Positions 14,288 to 22,947 are shown, counted from the stretch's first letter. The stretch: DNA of 25,139 nucleotides from JAQBDA01 sp964525785 (GCA_964525785.1 CAZGIX010000053.1:1-25139), one strand, 5' to 3'. Numbers and translations are program-made. The notes: generated from the sequence alone by a model not told the origin.

Positions 14288-15565
14288 ATGGAAAACTTTA
14301 TCATGCGAAATGCTCCAAATTCATCCCTTGCAACTGCAGGGAAGCTTGCCGCGGGTGTGACCAGCGTTATGGAAGGATCGATGGCGATTACTCAGGCGGT
14401 CAAAGCCTGCCGTCCAGCGGTTATCTCTGCGTATCCCATCACCCCTCAGACGCATATCGTCGAGTTTTTGGCTCAATTGGTGGCAGATGGAGAGTTGAAA
14501 GCCGAATACGTCCGGGTGGACTCGGAATTCTCGGCCGCCTCGGTCATCGGTGGTGCCAGTGCTACTGGAGTGCGAGCCTACACCGCCTCTTCCTCCCAGG
14601 GGCTTATGTTGATGACCGAAGTCATCTACTATCTTGCTGGAACGCGGCTGCCGGTGGTCATCACGGGAGCGAATCGCGGCGTCTCGGCCCCGATCAGCTT
14701 GCAGCCGGAACACCATGATAGCCAAAGCCTGCGCGATAGCGGCATCATCCAGATCTACGTCGAGAGTGCTCAGGATGCTTACGATGCCCATATTCAAGCC
14801 TTCAAGATCGCTGAAGATCATCGTGTCCTTCTCCCCGTGATCGTGTGTGTGGACGGCTATATTCTGACCCACGTCTTCGAACCCGTGACGATCTTCGACC
14901 AGGCTGCGATAGATGCTTTCCTGCCGGCCTACAATCCAATCCACTACCTGACGCCTGAAAATCCGATGACGTTCGGTCCGATTGCCGACGAGACCAATGC
15001 CCTTGAGTTTCACTACATGCTCCAGGAGGCCATGCAGAATGCTAAAAGTGTCATCGAGTCTGTGGCGGAAGAATATAAGAACACCTTCGGTCACTACCAT
15101 GGTGGGCTTATTGACTGCTACCGCACAGACGACGCCGAGATTATTCTCGTGGCGATGGGCTCGACGGTAAGCACGCTGCGCGAAGCAGTCGATCAGCTCC
15201 GGCTGGAAGGAACGAATGTCGGTCTGGTCAAAGTCCGCTGTTTTCGACCCTTCCCCGGCGATGAGCTGAGTCTGGCAGTGAAAGGTGCTTCTGCAGTGGC
15301 TGTGTTAGACCGGGCGCTGTCGATGGGTTCGCAGGGCATTCTGGCTTCTGAAGTGAAAGCCGCCTTGTACGATACCCCACAGCACCCGTTGGTGCTTGGG
15401 GAGCTGGCTGGATACGGAGGACGTGAGGTCACCCTCGACACGACCCGGTACATTGTGGACCGTGCCCGGCAAGCCATCGATCGAGGTGTCGTCACTCCTG
15501 TGGTGGATTTTGTCGGCTTGAAACCGGAGATATTGGACACTACGAGGCTCGGTAATGGAATCTAA
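14288..15565 (+). CDS. porA: 2-oxoacid (pyruvate-type):ferredoxin oxidoreductase alpha subunit
   Basis: This 425-residue protein is the alpha subunit (thiamine-associated domain plus transketolase C-terminal domain). AYPITPQT near residues 46-53 contains the conserved threonine of the active site, SSQGL near 103 and ANRGVSAP near 126 match the family, and MGSTVSTLREA near 291 begins the C-terminal domain. Together with beta it decarboxylates a 2-oxoacid, transfers the acyl group to CoA and reduces ferredoxin. It follows the gamma-delta gene directly and overlaps the beta gene by 11 bases. The sequence looks closest to pyruvate synthases of Thermotoga and Pyrococcus type rather than to 2-oxoglutarate or isovalerate enzymes, judged by eye only. 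Confidence 0.9.
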   Translation: MENFIMRNAPNSSLATAGKLAAGVTSVMEGSMAITQAVKACRPAVISAYPITPQTHIVEFLAQLVADGELKAEYVRVDSEFSAASVIGGASATGVRAYTASSSQGLMLMTEVIYYLAGTRLPVVITGANRGVSAPISLQPEHHDSQSLRDSGIIQIYVESAQDAYDAHIQAFKIAEDHRVLLPVIVCVDGYILTHVFEPVTIFDQAAIDAFLPAYNPIHYLTPENPMTFGPIADETNALEFHYMLQEAMQNAKSVIESVAEEYKNTFGHYHGGLIDCYRTDDAEIILVAMGSTVSTLREAVDQLRLEGTNVGLVKVRCFRPFPGDELSLAVKGASAVAVLDRALSMGSQGILASEVKAALYDTPQHPLVLGELAGYGGREVTLDTTRYIVDRARQAIDRGVVTPVVDFVGLKPEILDTTRLGNGI

Positions 15566-16439
15566 ATACAGCAATGCGCTCTTCACTCCTGGTCATCGTG
15601 CTTGCCCTGGCTGTGGGGCTTCGCTGGCTGTGCGCACTATTCTGCAGGCAACCGGACCGAACGTTATCGTCGTCACGGCTACCGGATGTGTAGAGACGTT
15701 CACCTCTCCCTATCCGTACTCATCCTGGGGCGTCCCCTGGCTTCATCCGCTTTTCGAAAACGCCGGCGCAGTTGCCTCAGGCGTCGAGCTGGCATTGAAA
15801 ACCATGGGATTGAGCGATCAAGTCAAGGTAGTTATTATCGGCGGCGACGGTGGGACATTGGATATTGGCATGGGCTCATTGTCCGGCATGTTTGAACGCG
15901 GGCATGATGTGCTGTATATCTGCTACGACAACGAGGCATACATGAACACTGGCGTCCAGCGCTCCAGCGCCACCCCGGTCGGCGCAGCGACCATGACCTC
16001 TCCAGCGGGCCGAAATGCCTGGGGCAAAGATAAGCCGAAGAAGAACCTGGCCGCCATCGCCCTGGCTCACGATATCCCTTATGTAGCCACAGCCTCTATC
16101 GGTTTTCCTAAAGACTTGATGCGCAAAGTCAGAAAAGCAATGGAGATCCGTGGTCCCAAGTACCTGGATGTCCACAGCCCATGCCCGATCGGATGGGGGT
16201 TCGATTCGTCCCGTACGATCGAGGTCGCCAAGCTGGCTATCCAGACTGGGTTGGTCCCACTATACGAGACAGGCTGGGGACAGCCCTTGAAATCCCGTCG
16301 AATCGGTAAGCCAAAACCAGTGGATGAATACCTGCGGCTCCAAAGCCGGTTCCGGCATTTGTTCGATCGCGAAGAGGATGAACATATCGCCGCCATTCAA
16401 GCGATCGCCAACCAGAATATTGCTCGCTATGGACTTTAA
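15555..16439 (+). CDS. porB: 2-oxoacid (pyruvate-type):ferredoxin oxidoreductase beta subunit
   Basis: This 294-residue protein is the thiamine-diphosphate-binding beta subunit. Four conserved cysteines for the proximal [4Fe-4S] cluster are visible: C17 and C20 (CPGCG), C45 (ATGC) and C210 (SPCP). The thiamine/magnesium motif is GGDGGT with YDNEAYMNTG downstream. The segment PYPYSSW is typical of pyruvate synthase. ATG 15555 lies inside the end of the alpha gene. A strong ribosome site (AAAAGGAGGT, 16448-16457) then serves the dehydratase gene 25 bases on, which keeps the two activities in one transcript. Confidence 0.9.
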   Translation: MESKYSNALFTPGHRACPGCGASLAVRTILQATGPNVIVVTATGCVETFTSPYPYSSWGVPWLHPLFENAGAVASGVELALKTMGLSDQVKVVIIGGDGGTLDIGMGSLSGMFERGHDVLYICYDNEAYMNTGVQRSSATPVGAATMTSPAGRNAWGKDKPKKNLAAIALAHDIPYVATASIGFPKDLMRKVRKAMEIRGPKYLDVHSPCPIGWGFDSSRTIEVAKLAIQTGLVPLYETGWGQPLKSRRIGKPKPVDEYLRLQSRFRHLFDREEDEHIAAIQAIANQNIARYGL

Positions 16440-16464
16440 TGGAAATTGAAAAGGAGGTAGAAAG

Positions 16465-17931
16465 ATGAAAACTGGACAGGAGTATAAGAATAGTTTAGAT
16501 GGCCTGGCACGCGAGGTATATCTATTGGGCGATCGCGTCCCCGATCCGAGAGAGCATCCCATCCTGCGTCCCTCGCTCAACGCCCTCGAAATGACCTACA
16601 AGATGGCGGAAGATTCCGCCGCAGAGGAGCTGATGCACGCTCGTTCGACACTTGACGGAAACGACATCAATCTATTCTGCTCGATCCACACTAGCACTGA
16701 AGACCTCATACGGAAAGTCAAGGCGCTCCGCATGCTCGGTCAGAAGACGGGCACATGCTTCCAGCGCTGCGTTGGCTGGGATGCCTTGAACGCCCTTTCC
16801 AGCGTGACCTACGAGACAGACCAGGCCAAGGGCACCCAATATCACAAGCGCTTTCTCGATTACTTGAAATACGTTCAAGAGAACGATCTCGTGCTGAACG
16901 GCTCGATGACGGATGTCAAAGGAGACCGCAGCAAACGCCCTTCGGAGCAGGCTGATCCCGATCTCTTCGTGCATATCGTCGAGCGCCAGCCAGATGGGAT
17001 CATCGTGCGCGGGGCGAAAGCGCACCAGACCGGCGCTGTGTTTTCTCACGAGATCGTCGTCATGCCGACCCTTGCGCTGCGACCTGAGGACAAGGACTTT
17101 GCCATTTCCTTCGCCATTCCCATCAATACACCCGGCATCATCCATATCGTCGGGCGGCAAGCGTCTGATACCCGAAAGCTGGAAGGCGTAGAGATCGATC
17201 TCGGCAACGCACGTTTCGGCGGGCATGAAGCGCTGCTGATATTTGACGATGTGTTCGTTCCATGGGAGCGCATCTTCCTGTGCGGCGAATATGAGTTCGC
17301 CGGGCTGCTCGTGGAGCGTTTCGCAGCCTATCACCGCCAGAGTTATGGGGGTTGTAAGGTTGGCGTGGGAGATGTGCTGATCGGTGCTGTAGCAACGGCG
17401 GCAGAATACGGCGGCGTGGCGCAGGCCTCGCATGTCAAGCATAAGATCGCCGAGATGCTTCACCTGAACGAGACCTTGTTTGCCTGCGGATTGGCTTGCT
17501 CGTACATGGGGGCGCCGACTTCTTCAGGTACCTATCTCGTTGATATGCTGCTCGCCAATGTGTGCAAACAGAATGTCACACGCTTCCCATATGAGATCGC
17601 ACGATTAGCAGAGGATGTTGCCGGCGGACTGATGGTGACCATGCCGTCGGAAAAGGATTTGCTCAATCCACGCCTGGGTCCATACATAACCAAGTACTTG
17701 CAGGGGATCGCCGACGTGGCAACCGAGGATCGCATGCGCATCCTGCGCCTGATCGAAAACATGACCTCCGGTACTGGAGCGGTTGCCTACCGCACCGAAT
17801 CGATGCACGGCGCCGGATCACCGGAAGCCCAGGTGATTATGATCGGGCGGCTGAGCAACCTGGCACAAAAGAAAGAGTTCGCTAAGACCATCGCCGGGAT
17901 AGGCTCCCAATCCAAGGAGGCTTCTCAATGA
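16465..17931 (+). CDS. abfD: 4-hydroxybutyryl-CoA dehydratase / vinylacetyl-CoA delta-isomerase
   Basis: This 488-residue flavin and iron-sulfur enzyme converts 4-hydroxybutyryl-CoA to crotonyl-CoA by a ketyl-radical mechanism. The four [4Fe-4S] ligands of the Clostridium aminobutyricum enzyme (C99, C103, H292, C299) are present as C98, C102 (TCFQRC) and H290, C297 (HRQSYGGC). Long stretches such as QNVTRFPYEI and YRTESMHGAGSP match AbfD as I recall it. This separates it from 4-hydroxyphenylacetate monooxygenases of the same fold, which lack the cluster. It sits between two 2-oxoacid:ferredoxin oxidoreductases, with no CoA transferase, CoA ligase or 4-hydroxybutyrate dehydrogenase in view that is specific to the usual pathway. 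The next gene starts on its stop codon (ATGA). Confidence 0.93.
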   Translation: MKTGQEYKNSLDGLAREVYLLGDRVPDPREHPILRPSLNALEMTYKMAEDSAAEELMHARSTLDGNDINLFCSIHTSTEDLIRKVKALRMLGQKTGTCFQRCVGWDALNALSSVTYETDQAKGTQYHKRFLDYLKYVQENDLVLNGSMTDVKGDRSKRPSEQADPDLFVHIVERQPDGIIVRGAKAHQTGAVFSHEIVVMPTLALRPEDKDFAISFAIPINTPGIIHIVGRQASDTRKLEGVEIDLGNARFGGHEALLIFDDVFVPWERIFLCGEYEFAGLLVERFAAYHRQSYGGCKVGVGDVLIGAVATAAEYGGVAQASHVKHKIAEMLHLNETLFACGLACSYMGAPTSSGTYLVDMLLANVCKQNVTRFPYEIARLAEDVAGGLMVTMPSEKDLLNPRLGPYITKYLQGIADVATEDRMRILRLIENMTSGTGAVAYRTESMHGAGSPEAQVIMIGRLSNLAQKKEFAKTIAGIGSQSKEASQ

Positions 17932-19829
17932 CCGGAGACCAATCTGTAATGGAAAGAGAAGCTGTCATGAATGGATCAGCCGAAGCGCCAGCGGACCCCG
18001 AAGTCGAGCAGCGATTTGTCATGGGGAATGAAGCGATTGCGCGCGGAGCGGTGGAAGCCGGGGTACGCGTGGTCGCTGGCTACCCTGGGACGCCTGCTTC
18101 AGAAATCCTTACATCCCACACCGCCTATCCGGATATTTATGTGGAATGGTCAACGAATGAGATCGTCGCTCTTGAGTTGGTACAGGGAGCTTCGTTGTGC
18201 AACCAGCGCGCCATGGCGGTGATGAAGCACAATGGCACCAACATCGTCACGGATTTTCTGATGCACATGAATTTCACCGGGGTGCGTGGTGGTCTGGTGC
18301 TAATATCTGCCGACGATCCGGGCGGCAATTCGTCGCAAAACGAGGAGGACACGCGCATCCTGACCCATACATACGCTCATTTGCCGGTTTTTGATCCATC
18401 CTCAGCCGCAGAAGCCAAGGCGATGGTTCAGGCCGCATTTAAGCTGTCGGAAAGCACAGAGCTGTGCTTTGTCCTCCGTCCGGTCATGCGCGTCTGCCAT
18501 TCACGCACGCTGGTGGACTTCGAGCCGGTGCAGACGACTCCCCGTCCGGCGGATTTCATCAACGATCGCTCACGCTATGTCATGAGCGCGGTGGTCGAGA
18601 AAAGCGCCGGTGGGCAGATGCGCCCGGTGATCCGGCACCGTTGGTTGAACGAAAAGCAGCGCGAGCTCGAGGCGCTTGTCGAAGCCAGCCCGTTCAATAC
18701 AATCGAACCTGGCGCCGGCCGGATCGGTTTGGTGGGCTGCGGGATTGGCTACGCATACTGCAAGGAAGCTGTCGCGATCACTGGACATAATTTCCCGATT
18801 CTCAAGCTCTGCACTCTACCCCTGCCGCGCGAAAAGGTGCTTGCCTTCGCCGAGGGCGTGGATACACTGGTTGTATTCGAAGAAACTGAGCCAGTAGTAG
18901 AGCGGATGTTAAAAGAAATCCTGTACGACTCTGGCAAGCAGGTCAAAGTGCTGGGGCGATCGGGCTTCCTGCCCGCGGAAGGCGAGCTTTCCGATCGCGT
19001 CGTCCTCCAGGCGATCGCTGATCTGGATGCATCCTACCAAGGATTCGTACCCCAGCCATTTCCCCTCTCGGTCAGCGCCCCGATGCGGACCCGGACCCAG
19101 TGTGTTGGATGCAGCCATCGCGGCTTGCTGCACGCTCTGAAGCTCGTTGCGCGCAAAACCAAAGGCATCGTTACCGGAGATATCGGCTGCCATGATGCAG
19201 GAGCCTTTCCTCCCATGGAATTGCAATCCACGATCTACTGCATGGGGGCTTCTATTCCGATGGGAAGCGGTATCGCCCACAGCGGATTTGATAAACCGGT
19301 CTTCGCCATCATCGGCGACTCGACTTTCTTTCACAGCGGCGTGACAGGACTCATCAATGCAGTCCATAACGAAACCAAACTAGTGGTGATCGTAGCTGAT
19401 AACAGGACGACCGCCATGACTGGCTTTCAACCTCACCCGGGGAGCGCCGAGAATGTCCGTGGAGATCAGGTTCGGCAAGTCAGTATCGAGAAGATCGCCG
19501 AGGCGCTCCAGGTCCCGGTCCAAACCGTCAACCCTTACAACATTGGCGAGACGGTCGCTGCCTTGAACGAGGCGGTCAAAAACCCTGGGGTGTCCGTCAT
19601 CGTAGCTTCTGCGCCCTGCTACCTGTATGCAAAGGGACGTGGCGAGATATCTTTCGGGGATCGTGCCGTCTCGGTGGATCCAGAACTGTGCAATGGATGC
19701 CGGGTATGCATCGATTACTTCGGCTGTCCATCAATTCAATTTGACGGCGAGAAAGCCAGCGTTGATCCTCTGTCCTGTGTAGGCTGCATGCTGTGCGTCG
19801 ATGTGTGCAAGCGAGGGGCCTTCTTATGA
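17928..19829 (+). CDS. iorA: Indolepyruvate-type ferredoxin oxidoreductase alpha subunit
   Basis: This 633-residue protein has the IorA order. It has a pyrimidine-binding thiamine domain (GYPGTPASEI near 46), a transketolase-like middle and a thiamine-diphosphate domain with GDIGCHD near 420. A C-terminal bis-cluster region follows: cysteines in CNGCRVC with a spaced fourth Cys, then CVGCMLCVDVC, from about residue 587 on. The family decarboxylates aryl-pyruvates from aromatic amino acids to aryl-acetyl-CoA with ferredoxin reduction, though specificity varies. AAGGAGG at 17914-17920 precedes ATG 17928, which overlaps the dehydratase stop. The arrangement suggests it acts on a compound linked to the dehydratase pathway or on amino acid fermentation products. 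Confidence 0.93.
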   Translation: MTGDQSVMEREAVMNGSAEAPADPEVEQRFVMGNEAIARGAVEAGVRVVAGYPGTPASEILTSHTAYPDIYVEWSTNEIVALELVQGASLCNQRAMAVMKHNGTNIVTDFLMHMNFTGVRGGLVLISADDPGGNSSQNEEDTRILTHTYAHLPVFDPSSAAEAKAMVQAAFKLSESTELCFVLRPVMRVCHSRTLVDFEPVQTTPRPADFINDRSRYVMSAVVEKSAGGQMRPVIRHRWLNEKQRELEALVEASPFNTIEPGAGRIGLVGCGIGYAYCKEAVAITGHNFPILKLCTLPLPREKVLAFAEGVDTLVVFEETEPVVERMLKEILYDSGKQVKVLGRSGFLPAEGELSDRVVLQAIADLDASYQGFVPQPFPLSVSAPMRTRTQCVGCSHRGLLHALKLVARKTKGIVTGDIGCHDAGAFPPMELQSTIYCMGASIPMGSGIAHSGFDKPVFAIIGDSTFFHSGVTGLINAVHNETKLVVIVADNRTTAMTGFQPHPGSAENVRGDQVRQVSIEKIAEALQVPVQTVNPYNIGETVAALNEAVKNPGVSVIVASAPCYLYAKGRGEISFGDRAVSVDPELCNGCRVCIDYFGCPSIQFDGEKASVDPLSCVGCMLCVDVCKRGAFL

Positions 19830-20437
19830 TACAAAACATCTTGATCGCAGGGGTCGGAGGGCAGGGGAACCTGTTCGCATCTGCATTATTAGCAAAATCA
19901 GCCATTCGAAGAGGCTACCGTGTTTTAGCAACGGAAACGATTGGCGCAGCCCAGCGCGGCGGATCGGTGGTCTCGCATTTAAGGGTCGCTGATCAGACCT
20001 TATATTCGCCCCTTATACCCGACGGTCAGGCAGATTACCTGGTGGGTTTTGAGCCTATAGAGCTGCTCCGCCAGGTGCGCAAGCTGAAACAGGATGGAAT
20101 ATATATCATGAATTCCCGCCCTGTTCTGACCGTCGGCTGCACGATGGGACTGGATCGCTATCCCACCTTGAGCGAAATAATCAGCGCACTCGATGAGATG
20201 AACCTGAAGGGATATATGATTAACGCCACAGAAGCGGCTGATGAGATCGGCGATCCGGTGTTGATGAACATGGTGATGATCGGTGCACTATGTGCTGTAT
20301 CCGAGTTCTATAAGCTGGATGAGATCAAAACCATCGTGGCTGAGGGATCGCGTAAATCATTGATAGAAGCAAATCTGGATGCGCTCGAGACAGGAGCTCA
20401 GTTGATCTACGAAGCGGCAAAGCTGGAGCCGGTTTGA
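19826..20437 (+). CDS. iorB: Indolepyruvate-type ferredoxin oxidoreductase beta subunit
   Basis: This 203-residue protein is the small subunit, homologous to the gamma domain of pyruvate oxidoreductases. It begins with ILIAGVGGQGN near residues 5-15, followed by ETIGAAQRGG. ATG 19826 overlaps the IorA stop (ATGA) and has GAGGGG at 19813-19818; the open frame from 19793 would only add 11 residues inside iorA. Together IorA and IorB form the standard heterodimer pair. Confidence 0.92.
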   Translation: MIQNILIAGVGGQGNLFASALLAKSAIRRGYRVLATETIGAAQRGGSVVSHLRVADQTLYSPLIPDGQADYLVGFEPIELLRQVRKLKQDGIYIMNSRPVLTVGCTMGLDRYPTLSEIISALDEMNLKGYMINATEAADEIGDPVLMNMVMIGALCAVSEFYKLDEIKTIVAEGSRKSLIEANLDALETGAQLIYEAAKLEPV

Positions 20438-20465
20438 CCACCTGTTCAGAAGGAGGTTAATGGCG

Positions 20466-21269
20466 ATGCAGCAAGATATTAAAACGAAGCTGAAACAGGG
20501 GCAAATAGTAATTGGCTCATTCTTCCGCCTGCCCAGCCCCGACCTGGTGGAGATATTCGGCGAAGCCGGATTCGATTTCATCATCATCGACCAGGAACAT
20601 GGCCCCCTTACTCCCGAGACGACCTCGGATCTGGTGCGCGCCTGCGACCTGGTGGGGATGGCGGCCCTCGTTCGTATCCCCGATAATCAGCCTTGGTTTT
20701 TTCAGCACGCACTCGATGTAGGCGCATTGGGGGTCCAGGTACCGCAGACCAGGACGGCTGAAGATGCAAAGCGGGCTGTGCGGTACTCTAAATTCTCGCC
20801 GCTCGGGAACCGGGGGGTATGCCGGAATGTCCGCGCCGCGCGCTATTCTGCCCGCGACCGCTTTGACTACCTTGAAGGCTCCAACCGCGATACGGTCGTC
20901 GTCATACAGATCGAGAGCAAAGAAGGTGCAGACAACCTCGATGAGATCTTGAGTGTGCCGGGGATTGATGCCATTTTCCTTGGGCCTTACGATTTATCCC
21001 AATCGCTGGGCTTACCCGGTCAGGTGAATCACCCGCTGGTGAGGAGTACAATGGAGCAGGTCATCCACGCCTGCCACCGAGCAGGCGTGGCGTCAGGAGT
21101 ATATGCGGACACCGAAGAAGCCGTCAGGCACTGGGTAGCTATGGGCGTACAATATATTGCGGTTGGCGTCGATACCGCCATGATATATAACCTGACATCG
21201 AAGATGGTAAAAGAGCTGCGCTATGCCAGCCAAAACACACCGGTGGACAAGGCAGAGCCATTCAAATAA
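20466..21269 (+). CDS. HpcH/HpaI-family class II pyruvate aldolase
   Basis: With ATG 20466, the 267-residue protein lines up almost residue for residue with E. coli HpaI as I recall it: H45 (QEHG), R70, E150 (QIES) and D176 (GPYDLS), against H45, R70, E149 and D175. These bind the divalent metal and pyruvate. Family members cleave 4-hydroxy-2-oxo acids, including 2-keto-3-deoxy sugar acids, to pyruvate plus an aldehyde, or run in reverse. AGGAGG at 20451-20456 is 9 bases from ATG 20466 and only 3 from the in-frame ATG 20460, so 20466 is preferred. It ends the ferredoxin operon and would supply or consume pyruvate for the oxidoreductase. The aldehyde partner is unknown. Confidence 0.88.
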   Translation: MQQDIKTKLKQGQIVIGSFFRLPSPDLVEIFGEAGFDFIIIDQEHGPLTPETTSDLVRACDLVGMAALVRIPDNQPWFFQHALDVGALGVQVPQTRTAEDAKRAVRYSKFSPLGNRGVCRNVRAARYSARDRFDYLEGSNRDTVVVIQIESKEGADNLDEILSVPGIDAIFLGPYDLSQSLGLPGQVNHPLVRSTMEQVIHACHRAGVASGVYADTEEAVRHWVAMGVQYIAVGVDTAMIYNLTSKMVKELRYASQNTPVDKAEPFK

Positions 21270-21302
21270 CTAACCGACAAATCCAATGTTCGCTAGACTA
21301 AC

Positions 21303-21331
21303 GCGAGCCCTCGCAGGAACAGAGGGCTCGC
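21303..21331. terminator. Hairpin between convergent operons
   Basis: GCGAGCCCTC (21303-21312) pairs perfectly with GAGGGCTCGC (21322-21331) around a 9-base loop. It lies between the aldolase stop on the plus strand and the hydratase stop on the minus strand, so it can serve both directions. No long T tract is seen on either side. Confidence 0.65.
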
Positions 21332-21354
21332 AACGATATTAAGTCCTATATTTA

Positions 21355-21744
21355 TTAAACAGGCAGGACCGTAGCCTCACCAACGATGACTTCCTCGCCA
21401 GCTTCGTTAATTACCCAGGTCTCCAGCGTCACAATGTTCTTATCTTCGCGCACTGCGCTCACTTCTGCTATCGCCGTTAGCGTCTCCCCGATCCGGATAG
21501 GCTTGACGAACTTGAGCGTTTGGCCCAAATAGATTGGGCCGCCCAGCTGTGTACCGATCACAGCCGAAATTAAAGCTGCCCCCAGCATTCCGTGGACGAT
21601 CCGGCCTCCAAAGCGGGTTTGCTTTGCATAGATCTCGTCCAGATGGAGCGGATTGGTGTCTGAGGTGATACGCGCAAACTCAGCAACATCATCTGATGTG
21701 ATCGTTTTACTTAGCGATGCGTGATCTCCCAACTTCAGCTGCAT
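21355..21744 (-). CDS. MaoC-like (R)-specific enoyl-CoA hydratase
   Basis: This 129-residue single hot-dog protein has the hydratase-2 motif, with catalytic-dyad candidates D29 and H34 (SDTNPLH) and the FGGRIVHGM segment. Size and motif match PhaJ-type enzymes that hydrate trans-2-enoyl-CoA, such as crotonyl-CoA, to (R)-3-hydroxyacyl-CoA. It starts 10 bases after the acyl-CoA dehydrogenase stop, with a GGGGA ribosome site, so the two are co-transcribed. Crotonyl-CoA made by the nearby 4-hydroxybutyryl-CoA dehydratase is a plausible substrate, by inference. Related MaoC proteins act on other thioesters, so chain length is uncertain. Confidence 0.85.
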   Translation of the reverse strand: MQLKLGDHASLSKTITSDDVAEFARITSDTNPLHLDEIYAKQTRFGGRIVHGMLGAALISAVIGTQLGGPIYLGQTLKFVKPIRIGETLTAIAEVSAVREDKNIVTLETWVINEAGEEVIVGEATVLPV

Positions 21745-21754
21745 TTCAGGTCCC

Positions 21755-22891
21755 CTACTTGAGCAGCTGCCGGGCGATGACCAGGCGTTGGATTTGGTTC
21801 GTGCCTTCGTAGATCTGTGTGATCTTGGCGTCTCGCATGTAGCGTTCGGCCGGAAATTCAGTCATATACCCATAGCCGCCGGCAACTTGAATTGCGTCGG
21901 TCGTTACACGCATGGCTGTGTCTGAGGCCATGAGCTTGGCTGCTGCCGCAATATAAGACAGGTGGGGCGATCCTTCGTCAGCCAGCGCTGCGGCATGATA
22001 GGTCAGGGCGCGTGCCGCCTCAACTTGAGCTGCCATGTCAGCCAGCATGAATTGGATACCCTGCAGCTGTGCAATCGGAGATCCGAACTGGACGCGCTCC
22101 TTCGAATATTTGATCGCAAAATCAAGACCAGCCTGGGCGATGCCGACTGCCTGGGCAGCAATAACAGCCCGCGAGCCGTCCAGGGTCTTCATTGCGATCT
22201 TGAACCCTTCTCCTTCATTGCCCAGCAGGTTCTCTCGCGGTACCTGGCAGTCGATCAAGACAACCTCGGCGGTTGGCGACCCGCGTATACCCATTTTCTT
22301 CTCGACCCGACCGATGCGAAATCCGGGGAAATCTTTCTCGACGATAAAGGCTGTGATGCCTCTGGTCCCCTTGCTGCGATCGGTCATCGCAAAGATACAA
22401 AAGATGTCCGCGACCGTAGCATTCGATATGAAGTGCTTCAATCCATTGAGGATGTAAGTATCGCCTCTCAACTCCGCAGTGGTCAGCATGGCGGCAGCAT
22501 CAGATCCCGCCCCAGGTTCGGTCAGGGCGAAGGCGCACAATTTCTCACCAGCCGCGAGGGGAATGCAGTATTTGATCTTTTGCTCTTCAGTGCCCGCAAT
22601 CAGGATCGGCGTCGCACCTAAAGCCTGTACCTGCAATATCAAAGATGAAGAAGCGCAAACGCGAGCGACTTCTTCCACCGCAAGACAGGTCGCGGTGTGT
22701 CTCGCTTCGCATCCCCCAAACGACTCGGGGAAGGCCACGCTGAAGATTCCCTGGCGCTGAAACAGGTCCTTGATATCCCAGGGGAACTCTCCAGCGAGGT
22801 CTATCTCCGCGGCTCGAGGAGCTATGACCTCGTTTGCCATTTTGCGCACCGTCTCGCGCAGCATCTCCAGTTCGGGCGGGAATTTCCACAC
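21755..22891 (-). CDS. Acyl-CoA dehydrogenase (short-chain/butyryl-CoA type)
   Basis: This 378-residue flavoprotein has the complete family plan. It has an N-terminal helical domain (MLRETVRKMANEVIAPRA), the ALTEPGAGSD flavin-binding motif and the catalytic glutamate E362 in QIYEGTNQIQR, the position used by short-chain and glutaryl-type enzymes. It oxidises acyl-CoA to 2-enoyl-CoA or, with an electron-transfer partner, can run in the reductive direction on crotonyl-CoA. The start is GTG 22891 with GAGGTG about 4 bases upstream; no in-frame ATG gives a better start. No electron-transfer flavoprotein genes are in the window. It is 56 bases downstream of the IclR gene on the same strand and probably in the same operon. 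Confidence 0.9.
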   Translation of the reverse strand: MWKFPPELEMLRETVRKMANEVIAPRAAEIDLAGEFPWDIKDLFQRQGIFSVAFPESFGGCEARHTATCLAVEEVARVCASSSLILQVQALGATPILIAGTEEQKIKYCIPLAAGEKLCAFALTEPGAGSDAAAMLTTAELRGDTYILNGLKHFISNATVADIFCIFAMTDRSKGTRGITAFIVEKDFPGFRIGRVEKKMGIRGSPTAEVVLIDCQVPRENLLGNEGEGFKIAMKTLDGSRAVIAAQAVGIAQAGLDFAIKYSKERVQFGSPIAQLQGIQFMLADMAAQVEAARALTYHAAALADEGSPHLSYIAAAAKLMASDTAMRVTTDAIQVAGGYGYMTEFPAERYMRDAKITQIYEGTNQIQRLVIARQLLK

Positions 22892-22947
22892 AATGCACCT
22901 CGATTTTGCTGTATTGCTCGCCAGCTTATAATACCCGGGGGCGGAGT

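Noticed and set aside
16465..17931. 4-hydroxyphenylacetate 3-monooxygenase (HpaB) as the identity of this gene
   Set aside because: HpaB shares the fold but lacks the iron-sulfur ligands; here C98, C102, H290 and C297 are all present and long segments match 4-hydroxybutyryl-CoA dehydratase.
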